Shown piece by piece: positions 1 through 15,000 of a stretch of 64,000 bases of DNA. A program made the translations under genes and the position numbers. This DNA is from Globodera rostochiensis (Eukaryota > Nematoda > Chromadorea > Rhabditida > Heteroderidae): assembly GCA_018350325.1 (NCBI GenBank), contig JAEVLN010000003.1:3192441-3256440 (forward strand), given 5' to 3'. The notes below the pieces were generated by a model. It saw nothing but the letters and a program-made list of their open reading frames with translations. It was not told where the DNA came from and searched no databases. Every line of letters starts with the position of its first letter. Positions within the stretch are counted from its first letter, which is position 1.

Positions 1-1610
1 TTCGTGCCACGTTCAGAAGTCGTCCGACAGAACCGAGTAGGTCATGGCGTGTGGAAGTTCCTTTACCCTATTATGCGAATCCATTAGTTTTTTATCCCAC
101 TTATTGCTCCAGCCACTAATTTTCTTCCCATGGAAACATTCAAGGGGGCTCATTGTGCCAACATGCCATTTCCCCCCCCCCCCCCCCCTCCACGTCCAAC
201 GCACATTTTTGAAAGTAAATATAATCACGGAGGAATGGGACGGGACGAGAAGGCAGAAGCGGCCCGAGTTGTTGTCCTTCGTTTTATTTTCAATATTTCC
301 ATCCCCCACCCCAACGCCGTTTGCCAAATGGGATCCAATTCCGTTCTGTGCACCGGGAGGGTGGTCAATTTGGAGTTAGGGGGGGGGGGATGCCCGTCGA
401 GGGCAATGTCATTTCTCACTTTGTCTTTTCGCCGCTGCTCCCTTTGCCTAATTTTGTTCCGCTCATCAACTTGGAAAAACGTCGTATGGTGACTGGAAGA
501 ACTTACCCTTCCCCCCCCCCAGGCAATTCAATATCGAATTTAAAAAAGAGGAATATATCGGGGTTGCTCAATGTTTGTACCAAAAATGGGATTTCGCGGA
601 GCGTCGGAAGGACATTAATCCCCCTCGAGGGATTCCAATGCCTCAAATATTGCTGAGGGGAGGGAATTGTTGGTTTGGCTTACCCCCATTCTCCTGGGAT
701 TACCCGCTGGCCACAAGCACCTAAAACACTGCCAAGAGCATAATGGAAGTAGCCTTGGGTGGGTGGGGAGGGGAGAGAAAGGGAGGGGAGGCTCCGCTTC
801 TGCACCTCTCCACCCGCTTATGCTATTTCTAATGGTTTTTAAAGGGGTGGGGAGAGAGAGAGGGGAAACAAAAAGATGGGGATTTTAATCTTTGAAGATG
901 GAAGAATGGGGGGGGGGGGGGGTGAGGGACGGGAGAAATGTGCCATAGCGGAGAGGGGACAGTGCCCCGAGGTTGGAGGGCGTGTGCAGACCAAACAGCG
1001 GACGAACCCCCCCCCCCCCTAAATTGCGGACCAAGCCCCCCCCCCCCAAACAGCGGACGAAGCCCCCCCCCCCCTAAATAGCGGACCAAGCCCCCCCCCC
1101 CCCCAAACAGCGGACGAAGCCCCCCCCCCCCTAAATAGCGGACGAAGCCCCCCCCCCAACAGCGGACGAAGCCCCCCCCCCTAAATAGCGGACGAAGCCC
1201 CCCCCCCCCAAACAGCGACGAAGCCCCCCCCCTAAATAGCGGACGAAGCCCCCCCCCCCCCCAAACAGCGGACGAGCCCCCCCCCCCCCCTAAATAGCGG
1301 ACGAAGCCCCCCCCCCCCCAAACAGCGGACGAAGCCCGCCACCCCCTCTCCCCCCCTCCCCCCCTCCCTAATACTCTCGTATTGGCCGGCCGGCCCTTCC
1401 AGGGCTATTCATTTGGGAAACGCGATTGAATTGCCTGTTGTGTGAAAACAGAGCCGGCCAACCTGTGACACGTCGGATGGGAAAGGGAAAATGTTTTATT
1501 TCGTTTTAGGGTTCGTCCCGGGCCCTCCTCTTCGCACTTTGTGGAGAGGCCTAAGCCGTCCCATCACCTAATTGCTTGGTTTATTAAACTCAATTCTCTT
1601 TACAAATTAG
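1..1610. other. C-tract-rich spacer without a supported gene
   Basis: No reading frame here has a recognisable domain or consistent splice signals. The stretch carries several runs of 8-15 C or G (near 171-188, 380-390, 511-520, 907-922) and a minisatellite at about 1001-1345, listed separately. The first 50 bases could hold the last few codons of a minus-strand gene lying to the left, but that cannot be supported from so little sequence. Confidence 0.5.
1001..1345. repeat. Alternating C-tract minisatellite
   Basis: About fourteen tandem units of roughly 25 bp are visible. Each is a run of 8-14 C followed by one of two spacers, AAACAGCGGACGAAG or TAAATAGCGGACGAAG. The two spacers alternate, giving a higher-order dimer of about 50 bp. 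Differences between units are mostly in C-run length, as expected from slippage. Open frames across it are artefacts of the repeat. Confidence 0.9.
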
Positions 1611-3003
<1,393 letters not shown>

Positions 3004-4430
3004 TTGAGAGAGCAAAGGCCACACAAAAACCCATCGATCGATCGTATTTTGCACCTTTTCACTTTCTTCCTTTTAACTCTCATAAGCCTCCAAACGAATA
3101 TTTTAAATTTGTGAAATTTTGCAATTGACTATTTCTCCCACGCCTGCCCACTTTCCTCTAGTGAAACTCCCCACCGCCCAGAAAATCACGCGCCCGACCC
3201 TCCCCGAGGGAGCAGCGATCAGTGCTCAGTGTATTCCTTCCCTACGGACATTGATCGATTGTTCCCAGAGGCAATTCCTTCACTGAAAGCATTCCCCGAA
3301 GGCAGGGGGGACATCAAACTTCCGAACTTCGAACTGTCAAATTATTTATGAATTTATAAACATAAATATGTTTTTATCGATAAACGGAAATGTTTGTTGG
3401 CTGGCAAATTGGTTGGATATATTCATTTGAAAATCTGCTTGAAGGGCTTTCTGTGCTTCCGTGCCATCCAACTCCATCCCTCCCCCCCGGCCCCCCCCCC
3501 AATTCCACGCATTACATATTAAATGTATTTTAGCAAAAATGTCTGGTGCAAACAATTTCGCAGTTTGTGCCTATGAATTTTGGTATTCATTCACCTCGTA
3601 AAAATTGGCTAACAATCACCCGACCCCCCCCCCTCCCCTCCCTCCCAATTCACTTCAAAACACCGACACTTTTTGTTCTAAATCGTTTATCAATCACTCC
3701 CCCCCCCCCGGTGCCTTATCAACAGCAGCAGAGAGAGTGCACCCTTTTGACCAGCAACCAATGCCTCCGAAGAGACTCCCCCCGGCCGGCCAACTGCTGG
3801 CCAACCCTCCGACTCTGTCCGAGTTTCTTTCCTTTCTCATCCCTTCCCTTATATTCCATCCCATCTCTTTTTCTCTCCCACCTCCATCCTTTGCTATTCT
3901 TCTTACGTGTCCTTCCATCGCCCTCCAATTACCTTTACCTTTTGATTGGCATCGCCATCATCACATATCCTTTCCCATTCGTCGTTTCTGTCCCCCATTC
4001 GTCGTTCTGTCCCCGGAGGGCTGTTAGGTTGGATGAATGTTTGCGACGAGAGGGCGTGTTAATAAGAGTTGTCACGTGTGTGAAATGACGGAAGGAAGGA
4101 AAGTGGGGGGGGGGGGATGAATGAATTGGAAATGATGGGTGGGCCAATTGAATGAGTTTGTGTTGCCGCTTATCCCTTCTTGCCAAGGTGTCCAGGACGA
4201 CTTATATCCAGTCAGGAAAGGGGGGGGGGGTGAATTGCTCGTATTCATCCCTCCCCCCGGGGGCCGTCGGTTTCCGCTTCCTTTACTTGGATTTGCGCGG
4301 TCAGCCTTATAATGCACGAGCGTAAAGTAACTATTCTTCTCCCCGATCAATGACTCTGACGTCCCCGTCCTCCCGTGACATTTGGTTTTAAACCAGTGCA
4401 AAGGTTGGGGGGAGGGAATGATAATTTAAA
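3004..4430. other. Spacer, no gene seen
   Basis: The stretch is rich in pyrimidine runs and contains several C or G tracts of 8-12 nt (3482-3500, 3626-3634, 3702-3710, 4105-4116, 4220-4230). Open frames on both strands overlap one another, are low in complexity and lack splice or domain support. Confidence 0.5.
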
Positions 4431-4844
4431 ATGATGGACGATGTTTTTGATGCAAATGAATTCCTCGTTGCACTGGAGGACATTGATTTGAAAGAGCCTA
4501 AGAATCAGAGAGTAATTTGCAAGGCTAAGCCTCCACAATTCGAGGGAGGTAGGCGGGGGCGGGTGCATCAGCGTATGAAGCAACGTTTCGCCGGGGGGAG
4601 GCACTCACATCGGCTGATTCTGTGCCTGTGGGGAAATAACGTAACTTTAATATTCTTTTTGTACGCTTATGAATGAATAAGCTTTCGCTGTTTATGTAAA
4701 AAATTTCCGCATCATTTAAATTCCTCGGGCAACTTTCGGTCTTCCCATCCAAACTCTCCAGGTAACAAACACCAACTCGAAATTGTTTCAGCCGTGGGAA
4801 CGTTACAATTGCGTGCCTTTCCCATAACTCCCCCCCCCCCTTGA
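4431..4844 (+). CDS. Possible small two-exon protein
   Basis: An exon starting at 4431 encodes an acidic, well-composed N-terminus (contains VFDANEFLVALEDIDLKEP) and meets a possible donor (gtaggc) near 4549. A tttcag acceptor near 4791 restores the frame and gives a short second exon ending at TGA 4842-4844, about 56 residues in total. The second exon ends in a proline run made by a C tract and is unconvincing. The first exon might instead belong to a longer, unresolved transcript. No family is recognised. Confidence 0.25.
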
Positions 4845-5228
4845 CTAATAATTTCAGCCTTTGAAGCATTTCTTTCTATTTTGGCCACATTTTCGCTTAT
4901 TTATATTTAACTTTGGTTTTTTGTTCCAAATTTGATTTTTTGGGCCAAAAGCACATGTAATGGCTGGCACAAATTTATAATTGGCATTGCCCTACACGCG
5001 AGCGTCCCGATGTTGCAAAAAAAGTTAGTTCCGTTAGATATTTTGCATTAATTGTCGATTAAACTGCAAAAAGTACAAAAAATCTCGTCAATTACACTTT
5101 CAACAAATTTCGAATGTGGCACATATGCCGTCCCAGCACTTACTTCTCCATGTTTAGCCATGTACCAAAAAACATTCAAACATAAAAATACAATTAGACA
5201 AAAGTAAAAACACCGCCAAACGTCGACA

Positions 5229-8200
5229 ATGGCCTCCAAAGAGCCGATCCACAGCGGTCATTTTATGACCTCTAACCCGCACACGGAAATCTCACCGGAC
5301 GACGAGGACGAGGATGTTGAGGTTTGGGGGACAAAACAATTTTCCCTTTTTGGCCGTTTTCTAAATTTGATGTCGCGAAACGAAATATTTGTTTTCGTCC
5401 CGACTCTGTCAGTTTCAGGTTGACGTCGTGGACGTGGACGAGGGCGGCTCGGCCGTGCAAACGGCCGACAAAAGCGCGGCCAAAGGGTCATTGCTGAAGG
5501 ACGAGGATAGGCCGGTGACCTTCTACAAATTTGGCTCCCAGAAGACGCAGTCGATAGTCATTGACCAATCACTGAACAAACTGAACAAATGCATTCGGGT
5601 GGCCTACATGAAAATGACGACGCCTAAATGGAAGGACTTTAAAGGACTCAAACTCCAGTGGAAGCATCGGTGCGAAGCTAACAATAAGCAAGAACATGGG
5701 CCACTTTTGGGGGAGGGCGGGGGGACCACACCAATCGAAAGAGCATTTCAGTTGAGGTTCAAAGCAAAAATGCCAATTATCAAAAGTGGGGGTTGTGATT
5801 TTTTAAAAATTTGTTTCCTTCAGAATTCGACTAAACAATGTGATTTGGCGAGCTTATTACATGGAATTTCGAAAGCCGGGCAGGAGGGGGAAGACGCCCT
5901 ATTGTTATTTCTCCGTGCCCGACGACGACACAACGCACATGAAAATTGAAGTTGGAATTGCAATGAATTTTTTAGCTTAAACAGAGAGAGTTTAGGGCAG
6001 CAGCATTTTGGAAGGAATGTATTGGAAACGGCGGATGGAGGCCGTCTGTGCGCAATATAAACGATGGAGGACGTACAATCGGAACAAAGCGCGAAAAAAG
6101 TGTTGCCGGAAAAGGGTGAGGCGGTTGTGCTGAAACGGCATGGAGGGGAGGGGAGGGGGAATTGGACATGGGCAAGAGGGTTAAGGGGCGAGACTTCTTG
6201 GACTTTTTGACTTGGAGTCGTCTTTTGTGTGGCTGTGGATTCTGTTTAGAGTTGTACTTCCATGCATTTCGAGGGATTTTGTGTTATTAATTCAGTGTGA
6301 CTCCAACTCTTTTTATGCGCAGGAGAACAGTTGCGGCTGTGACACGGGCGCCGTTGGGCAAATTGGGCCGAAGGCAAAGCAAGTGCAGCAAAATGCCCAA
6401 CAGCGAAGCATGACTCCCGAGAACATGTCAACCGGGAACAACGGTCTTTAGGGGAAGGCTTCTCCTCGCGTTCCTTTGTGGTACTATTGTCACTTTAGGT
6501 CTGTTTTTTGACTTTGACGACGACTTGGACAACGAATTCACCAACCAACTCTTCGAGCAGCTGAACGCGCCCTTTTTGTTTCCCAACCCAAAAGAGAACG
6601 GAGGTTTGTGCTTTGGTGTTGCCGAGTTTTACAATTGATCAATTGCCCATTCCACTCAAATAGAATGAGCATGTTCTCAAGCATTCCCATTCACGTGGCA
6701 TGGGTACGACTGAACATTTTGCCAAGTCTTAACTTAAGCGCAACAATGTGCCAATGCGGACATTATGCAGCCCGGCCTTTTGTCTTTGCAACCCAGGTGG
6801 GGGTGGGGGTGGGGAGGGGGGGGGGGGGTTGAATGCTTCATTGTCTTAAAGGCGTCGCTAACCATAAAGCCTCTGACTGATTACTGTTCAGCATTGAGGA
6901 GATAATGTCCACCGATTACCCTTTTGTCGCTGACGACTCCCAACTTATTGACCCGGCAGAGTTCGTCAATTCACTGCCGATGACCAGCGGCGAGGCGCCG
7001 CCCCCGCACTTTTCTCAGCCCGCGATCAAAATGATGACGGTCTCCATTCCGAGCCAACAGCAGCAGTACAGCACGAAGGAATACGATGCGGCGACCATGC
7101 TTGTCCATTACAAGTACGGATTGGAGTTGGGAAGGAATTGCCTTTTGCTGTTGGAGGCAAAAAGACAGACTTGCGATTCCCTTTTCCTGCTGAAACGCTC
7201 TTAGATGAACAAAAGGGTTGCTACGCGTTCATTTCTGTCGTTTCTTCCCCTTCCGCCTTTTCTGTTTTTCTCATTTACTCATTAACCGATTTACCTCTCC
7301 CGCCCGTTTTAGCAATCAACCAAACATAAGCCATCGGCACCCTTCCATGCCAATTTCCTCCTCCGTGCCCACCGCCTTTCTTCGCCATCCTCCGCTTGCG
7401 AACGCCTCTCATCCACCGCCCTCTCGTCCGTCTTCCGTCGCTCAGCCGGCTTTGCCTGTGCCCGTCATCACTCCCAACATTTCGCATCCTCTCTATTCTC
7501 AGGTGTTGGTCTATCCGGGATTCATGGGCTTTCGCGTCGTGTTCGGCACGGTACGGTATTACCGATTCGGTATACCGACCGAAGAATTTTGGGATTTCGC
7601 TTTTTATTGGTATTTTACCGAATCCGAACCACATGTGTCAAACACTAATTTCGCGGAATTCCAACTCCTGATAATTTAAACTGAATTCATATTTAAATTT
7701 GTCGGACTCACTCAGGCGGCTGTTTACGATCCGCTACAACTCGGACTGGTTTGCGATGGCCAACAACGAGCGACAACGACGACGACGACATCGGTGGCTG
7801 AGCAGCATCAGCTCATCATCAGCAATTCGATGTCGGCGTCTGAGGCACTGAACGGTTACTCGACCAGCAGAGAAAAGGTCGTTGGTGGTGGTCTCTCCAT
7901 GGCCACAAAAATGGCAAATCAGGTACGGAAGTGTCCTGACTCAGTTTCAGCCTAAAACTTTCAAAAAGTCCAAAAACTTGGCATTAAAAAAGACAAAAAT
8001 TATTGTTTAATTCTGCAGTTTTGGATCAATGTTTTAACGAATTACGTCATTCTACGGCATTTTTTGGGTAACGGGTCTGATCGGATGGCACCGGTTTATT
8101 TATTGAATCATTGCTTTGTTGTTACTGTTCAGCCGTCGCAAATCCCGCATCCGATCACCTCCATTGCCTCTTCCGCCGCCTCTCAGCTGCTGCCTGCGCT

Positions 8201-11200
8201 CAATTATTCAATTTTGGCTGTTTCCACCGTCCCAAATGTTGTACAAACGGCTCAAATTGGGTCCATTTCACGGTTAGGGCCCCAATTGACGTCGGCAAAC
8301 TCGTGGCCGACCCAGAACAACGGTTGGGCGACGACGTCACAGCAGCAACAACAGAATTACGCGACGGTGCAGCCGATGCAGTACTTGGAGCAGAAGACGA
8401 CGACGAACGTAAGCGAACCGTGCGGGGTGGGGAGGGATAAAGGAAAGGCCCACCGTAGCAGTCGTCGACGTTTCCTCTTTCGTGGCGCGTTTATTAATGG
8501 TACTGAATTTTACGGACAATTAAATTACGGTTAAAATTCCCTGTCATATTTTGGACAAAAAATATACGTAAATTCAGTATTATTCTTAGAGTTTTGAGGA
8601 GCAGAGATTTTGAGGTACAGCGGCTTTCGTTAGGGATTGTTCCGGCCGTCGCCTGCCACTTCCGTCCGAATGTCGTCGACTTCCCCGTTGTCCGCCGCCA
8701 CATTTAACGCTCAGTCGTTGCTTTCCCCGTCAGCGGCTCTCCAATTGCCGTCCTCCGGCAGTGCCCCATCGTTGGCCAATTTGATCGCCGCGCCTCCTCA
8801 GAATGGCGGCGTCGGAGGCCGCCAGTCGGCGATTGCCCTCCACTTCGAACAACAACCAAAAACCCAACAACAAATGATGCCACTTATGTCTTCACTTTCC
8901 TCTGCAAATTCCGGCGCTTCAACCGTTCGGCAATTTGTGATGAGCGATTTGTCCAGGTGCTTTTACGCGAATCATCGAAAATTGTTTGAGTTCAAATCAA
9001 CAGACAAACTTAAATCGTTTCGGATGAGGGGGGGGGGCTGATTTCGTGTGGTGAACTTTTTTGGTTTCACTTCCGGATTTTCAGGTACCTAACCCAGCAG
9101 CAGAGTCCGATCGGTCTGAGCCCCGTAACTCTGGAGCACCTACAAGCTTCCCCTCTTCCCAGTGGGTCGCCCGCCTCCGGCGGGCAGTCTTCCGGAATTC
9201 GGCTGAGCACCTCCTATCTGCCTCCGGGGATGCCTACCGGAGGACTGTCCCCAAATGTGCTTCCTCGGTACCACGCCCCGGCAGCATCAACGCCTCACTC
9301 GGCCCCGGTGTTGGGCGTATACCCACAGACGACGACCAAACAGACGCAATCGGTGCAACAACAACACAATGTGGAGATGCATTGCTCTTTCTCGACGAGT
9401 TCTCCCTCGAAAAAGACATCTTCCGCAACATTGCCACCACCAATTTCCGAGCAAATGCATCCGCCGTCAAAGAAAGGGCGTGGAAGCGGAAGTTTTTTGG
9501 AACTCAAAAGGACGCCTCATTTGAGCAGACGACAAAAATACTGCCAAGGCGGCCATATTGTCCAACCAGGTCCATCTTGTGACGACATCGGCGTGGACAC
9601 GAACACAACATTTTCTGCTGGACAAATGCCGGTGATTTCTGTGACATCTGACACTAGACCAGTTCGATTTGTGTACAATTGAATCCGAAAATTTCTGAAG
9701 TGAAATTGGATTGTATTTTTATTACTATACTTGACAGATGCAAACTCACAAATACTTCTTGGTCCCGAAAAGCTGGACTCAGTTCTGGTCTCAAAATATG
9801 AAAACGAATGAATTTTTACCAGGATTTGGATGCGCGACAACAGTGCATTGAATTTGTGTCTGCTCCCGCCAAAGCATTGCCGCCGTTTCCATCCTCGGCC
9901 CGTCGTTGGACTCCCCAAAGTCGTCGTCAGCCGTCGACGGACACTTTCCGTCTTTCGTCACCCCTCCCTTCGCCGACTTCTCACCAGCAGCAACAGATAT
10001 TGCAGCAACACCACCAGCAGCAGTCCAATGTCATGGCACCAAAATTGGCACTCTCTCGTGTTGGCGATTTGCTGAAGCACTCGGCACGTGAACTTGGCGA
10101 GGATGGGCAGTTTTCGGGGGGAGACTCGTCAGCGATGCTAATGGCGACCACTTTGTTGGATTTGAGCGAGCAAATCAAAGAGGAGGAGGGCGACGACGGG
10201 CTGCTGGATGAAAAGCCCCCCGCCGGTATAGTCTGGAGTTAAGGACTGACTTTGGTGGCCATTTTTGGAATCAAACCCAAAATCGATACATTTTGATTTG
10301 ATTCTACGACCGAAAATTGAAAATACTTGGGAAAATAACTTATTTTTGTTATTTCAGTCATAATGGGCCATAAGAGACGGTATCATGTTTACGACCAAGG
10401 CCAATCATTCGCTGGTGCCGGCTCTTCCACTCCATCCACCGGCCCCTCCTCAAGTCAGTCAGAGCCGGCCGACTCGACTTTGCACCCGGAAGAACGGAAG
10501 CGTATTTTGCATTTGCACGCGGAGAAGAACCGCCGTTTTGCGCTGAAGGAGGGCTTCGAAACGCTGGTGCTGGCAATTCCGGTGGTGGAACAGACAGGCG
10601 TAAAGTGCACCAATGCGGTGGTTCTAAACAGAGCGGCACAGCACATTCGACAGCTGAGGAGCGAGCAGGAGCAACAGCAGCTGAAGTTGAGAGTACTGCG
10701 CGAGAAGATCGCCAGCATGAACGAACGTATTGCGTAAGTAAAGAAGCAGGAGGACACATACTTTGCCTGCTTGGGGATGGCGTCATGTCATAAAAACAGT
10801 AACTTCAGACTGATCCAGTCCAATTTGCCGTCATCATCAACATCCGGGTCGCGTCCTTACGAGGCTCCGTCGCCGAGCATGCGCATTCAAGTGGAACAGT
10901 TCTTTGAGCGCTACAAAAAGGAAAGGTCCCGGGAAGACTTCCGGTTTTGGCTGGTGAGTCGATGTATTTCTTATTGTTAGAGGGTAACAAAAGGATGAAG
11001 CTTAACGATTTCGAAGAAAATTTTTGTGCTTACATCAGATGGGCGAAGTGCTAAAGCCCATTGTGCTTTCGTTTGCCGAACAAATTCACCCAGAGGCGTC
11101 CGATTGCGACCGCGTGTTGCACACACTGAGGAAATGGTTAGACACCCATTGGAATGCGTCGGTGCTTCGTCCGATCGCTTCCGATGTGTTGGTCAAACTG

Positions 11201-11284
11201 GCGACAGCGAGCGGAGCGTTCACTGACGAAACGGCGCTGAGCAATTACATAATGAACGAGGTGCACAACTCGTCTCGTCCTTAA
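5229..11284 (+). CDS. mml-1: Mondo / MLX-interacting bHLH-Zip transcription factor (MML-1 type)
   Basis: This is the worm counterpart of MondoA/ChREBP, which heterodimerises with an Mlx-type partner on carbohydrate-response E-boxes and moves to the nucleus on glucose-6-phosphate signals. Exon 1 (5229-5321) carries the family N-terminus, IHSGHFMTSNPH followed by an Asp/Glu stretch. Exons at about 5419-5669, 5824-5950 and 5996-6115 encode the Mondo conserved region, with WKDFKGLKLQW, IRLNNVIWRAYYMEF and YWKRRMEAVCAQYKRWRTY. Exons at about 6500-10240 encode a long Gln/Ser/Pro-rich middle. The basic HLH (HLHAEKNRRFALKEGFETL) and leucine zipper lie at 10363-10737. The dimerisation/cytoplasmic-localisation domain fills 10803-10953 and 11040-11284. 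The protein is complete. A MITE sits in one intron. Middle exon edges are approximate. Confidence 0.93.
7537..7647. mobile_element. 111-bp hAT-like MITE in an mml-1 intron
   Basis: The element begins TCGTGTTCGGCAC and ends GTGTCAAACACTA, which are imperfect inverted copies. It is flanked by CTTTCGCG (7529-7536) and ATTTCGCG (7648-7655), an 8-bp target duplication with one mismatch. The interior is palindrome-rich (ggtattaccgattcggtatacc). Eight-base duplications and TAGTG-type ends fit the hAT superfamily; there is no coding capacity. It lies about 30 nt inside the intron that follows the exon ending near 7500. Confidence 0.7.
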
Positions 11285-11288
11285 TAAA
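11283..11288 (+). terminator. Poly(A) signal overlapping the mml-1 stop codon
   Basis: AATAAA begins inside the TAA stop codon of mml-1. It is the nearest canonical signal to the end of that gene; further A/T-rich signals lie near 11680-11700, so the true cleavage site is uncertain. Confidence 0.4.
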
Positions 11289-12026
11289 AATAACGCCGCC
11301 ATCACTCGTCTCCCCTCCCCTCCCCCCGTTGATTGAACGCCGTCCTCTCTTCTCACCGAAATGTTTTGTCCGTATTTTTGCACTTTCTATGAATTGTCGT
11401 TGTTCTTCCATTTGTACATTTGCATTGTCTTCAGGTCACCCCCCCCCCCTTTTTGCTGTACTCTGATAGAAACATATCTGTGTCCTTTTGTCACCTCATC
11501 GCCCTTCGTTGAATTGCTGGTCAACTCTCAGAATCCTCTCCAAATTTCCCTTTTTTATTTCCTTTTGCTCAATTCGGAGTAGGCCATGACAGAAAGTGCG
11601 TCAAAGATATAATTTTTGTGTGAGAGAAAATATTTCATCAGAGTTTTATTTGTAAATTTATTTAATGTGTTGAGTTTTACATAAATAATAAACTAATAAA
11701 ATAAATTCATTTGCTTTGTGGATGTCAGAACAATTGAGTTTTGAACTTAGAAGTGTTATTTTCATAAACCTCGAGTATTTTTTAAATGATTCTCTAATCT
11801 GTCATAAAAAATTGGAAATTTTCGGACTCGAGTTTCGATCGTTACCCTGAAACGTAATAGTTACATAGCAGTTGCTCATCATGTAATTCAGTATTGATAG
11901 GATATGCCTCAAATAGTCACGAATAAAGGGGGGTTTTAGGCATGAGGAAAGGGCATTTGGAAGAAGACCCGAAGGATTTTCGATTGTCGTGTTTGTGAAG
12001 GCACTTTTGCGGCGGATTATCGCTGA
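11285..12026. other. Convergent intergenic spacer
   Basis: This lies between the 3' ends of mml-1 (+) and rabphilin (-). It is A/T-rich with several AATAAA-like strings near 11680-11700 and a C tract near 11440. It probably holds both 3' untranslated regions; no gene is seen. Confidence 0.6.
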
Positions 12027-15000
12027 TCAATCGTCCACCTCCAATCGGTGCCAATGTTCGAACGTTTTGCCCGGGTTTTCGATCACTTGCTGCCATTGTC
12101 GGCCTCGCTCGCCGGGGGCGGCGGTGGATAGTACAATTCCACCTGATAAATTGGGCGGAAGGCCAGGGAATCTCATCCAATACAACATTTCCTCACCTAT
12201 ATAATCGTCATGTCGGCCCACGTCGTAGTCGTAGACGCCAATAACCAGTGTTTTGCGAGGCAAATCTTTGAACGGCACAATGAACTGAAGGACCTAAACG
12301 GAGGCGGGGGGGGGGGGGGAGTTCGATTTGAACTGTCCGCCCTCACCTCGTTGAATTCCGGGTTCAGAGTCCGCTTTTTGATGGTTGTTCTCAGACGATG
12401 TGCTTTTGTTGCGAGAGGTGTGAGCGAAACTTTGCAGTACGGGTCGGAAAAGCTTAAATTGGGAAGTTAAACTTCAATTCTGTTTGCTAGCGCGAGTGGG
12501 AACCATCCACGCCCATTTGACATCCGAGGGCAAACGAACCCGGTCGAGTCCATGCCGAGCAGTTCAGCGCACCGTTTGATGATGACAAACAACGACCCCT
12601 GCTGGATGTTGTATTGTACCGCTAGCAACAATTTTCCACGCTCTGCCACCGTATCTTTGTTCGTCCCGGCAAAGCCCTTCTCATGCGCCGGTATTGGCAT
12701 CGCGTGCTCCAGGTACAGGTTGAACTTCTTGGTCTGACCCAGAGGCAGTTTATTCAGTGCAACGCGCGTCTCGCCGAGAAAGTCGGAGCCGATACGGTCC
12801 CTGTCAAGGACGGTGACGCGCAGAGATTTGCGCTGACGTTCCTCCTGCAATTTAATGCAAAATTAATGGAAGTAAAAGATAAAAAGATATGAGTGACCTC
12901 CGTGATGCCGTAGTAGATCATCTCCTCGTTCCATTCCGGGTTCAGCGTCTTCTCAATAGTCCGTGAAGTCAATTTGGTCGCTTTAATGTTGCCAGGCAGC
13001 AGGTGAAACTTCACATAGGGGTCTGAGAAGCCGTTCTTGTCCATTGCTTTCAGATTCTGAAGGTTGGTGGGGAGGTCGGATGGTCTGTCTGATCCATTTT
13101 TGTTCAACAAAATGTATGTACCTGGGCTCGGATCAAATGGATGATCAGCTGCTTCTCCGCCACCAAATAAGTGAGGTTGAATTGGATGGAGCCCAAAGTG
13201 CCTGAAGGGGCATAAAGATCAGCGATAAGATAAAGAAATGATGGAAAGAGAGAAAAGTGGATAGAGTGGGAAGAAAGAAGAGAAGAGGTGGAGAAAGTGA
13301 GTGATCTAAAGTCACTAATAGTAAGGCAGAATGTTTTTTGTCAGAGACTGCTTGGAACGGATGAGCCCATTTCTGTAGCTTCTTGGCCTTTGGTGTCGAG
13401 ACAACCACCGGGAGGAAAGGAATTTATTTTAAGTGCAATTTGAAGTGCCGTGCGCATTAAGTCAGTCCCGACAATCGGTCGGAATTTGGAAAAGGTGGGC
13501 CTTTCGGGCAAATGTCGTGCCACAATTGTATGGGAAAGGCGCTCATGGCCTGTGCCTGTGCGCTAACCGCTGTTCTCGTCAATAGTCGGCAAAGAGTTTG
13601 CCGAGTGGGGCCTTTTGGGCGTTGTCAGTGCCAAATGGGGCGAGTAGTGGAGTTCGGTGCCGTTGTTTCTGCTAATGGCGATGTGTTGGGGGTCGTCCGT
13701 CGACTCGTCGGACTGTGCAGACTCGACACTAACAGAAGGATGCATCAACATCGGGTATCGACGGCGCTGCTGCTGCTGACTTTGGCATGAGGTGCCCAAA
13801 GACTGTGTTTTGTGGCACGGCGCCCGGGTGGGGCTGGAGGCGGAGTTGCTCGAGATCGGTCGGAGGGAGGCAAACGCATCCCGACGACTACTCAACGTGC
13901 GCAAATGCTCTAATCAGTTAACGGGGAATAACGGGGCATGGGAAGTGATCAAAAAAAACTGAGCAAACCGAGAAATACATTTTGGGATTGTCATAATAAA
14001 CAGAATAAGCGGAGGATGCATTTGGGGAATTCGGACGGATTCGAAAAGAACAAAAAGTGAAGAAACTGACTAGAATCGTCCTCAGGGGAGTTCATGAATG
14101 TAGGCGAGTCGGGACTGTTGTTGTTGTCCAGCTCCTCCTCCAACCCCTCCGCCGTCTGTTCCAACTCTGCCCTTTCCTCCTTCGTCGGTGGTGCCGTCGA
14201 TTGAGTGGAGCGTCTGCTGTCGCCAAACACTTCGGGTGCCAAACTCGCCGAACTGGTAGCCGCAGTCATCGGCGCATGTTCTCCGTGTCCTGTAAATTAA
14301 ATTAAGTTAATTCCGAGAGGGACCCAAAGGATATGTCATAAATAATTGTTATTTAAAGAAAAAATTAATATCATCATTTATAATCCCTAATTAACAAATC
14401 CTTGTTCAAAGCACAAACCGTGCATTCCTCCGGAACCCATGCCTCGACTTGCTGCTCCCCCAACTCTCGCCGGAATGCTTTCATGGGAAGAGCCGCTGTG
14501 ATTGCCGCCACTGGACCCTTTCAGTTTGATCATTGATGTTGCAGACGGAGTCGCTGCGGCTGAGGCGGGTCTCCGGGACGGAGGGTAAGGGAAATGCGTG
14601 TGGTAGGGAGATGCCGTGTTCGACAGTACGGCTTTCGGCGGGGTGGCGGCGATGGTGGCACTTCGTGGAGGGATCGGTGGCGGCACGGGCGACGGCGTTT
14701 GTGCGGGAAGGCGCTAACAAACAGCGAAAGTTAGGCTAACAGATTGAGCAGCCAAGGACCTGCTGGAAGAACGGCTGATCGTGGGGAGAGGGCGCCGCAA
14801 TGAATTGCGAGTGCGCGTACGCGACCAAGCCGTCCGCGGTCGCCTGCTGCTGGGCCGAGTGGTCACTTTGAACGACTAATGGGAAAAATGCGATAAGTCC
14901 GCTTCCCTTCCGATCGATCGGAAAGCTTTACTTTGAGGCGATTAAAAATTAAATTGTTGGGTTTTAAATCCCTTTGTTTTTTGTTAGCTCCTCCACCAAC

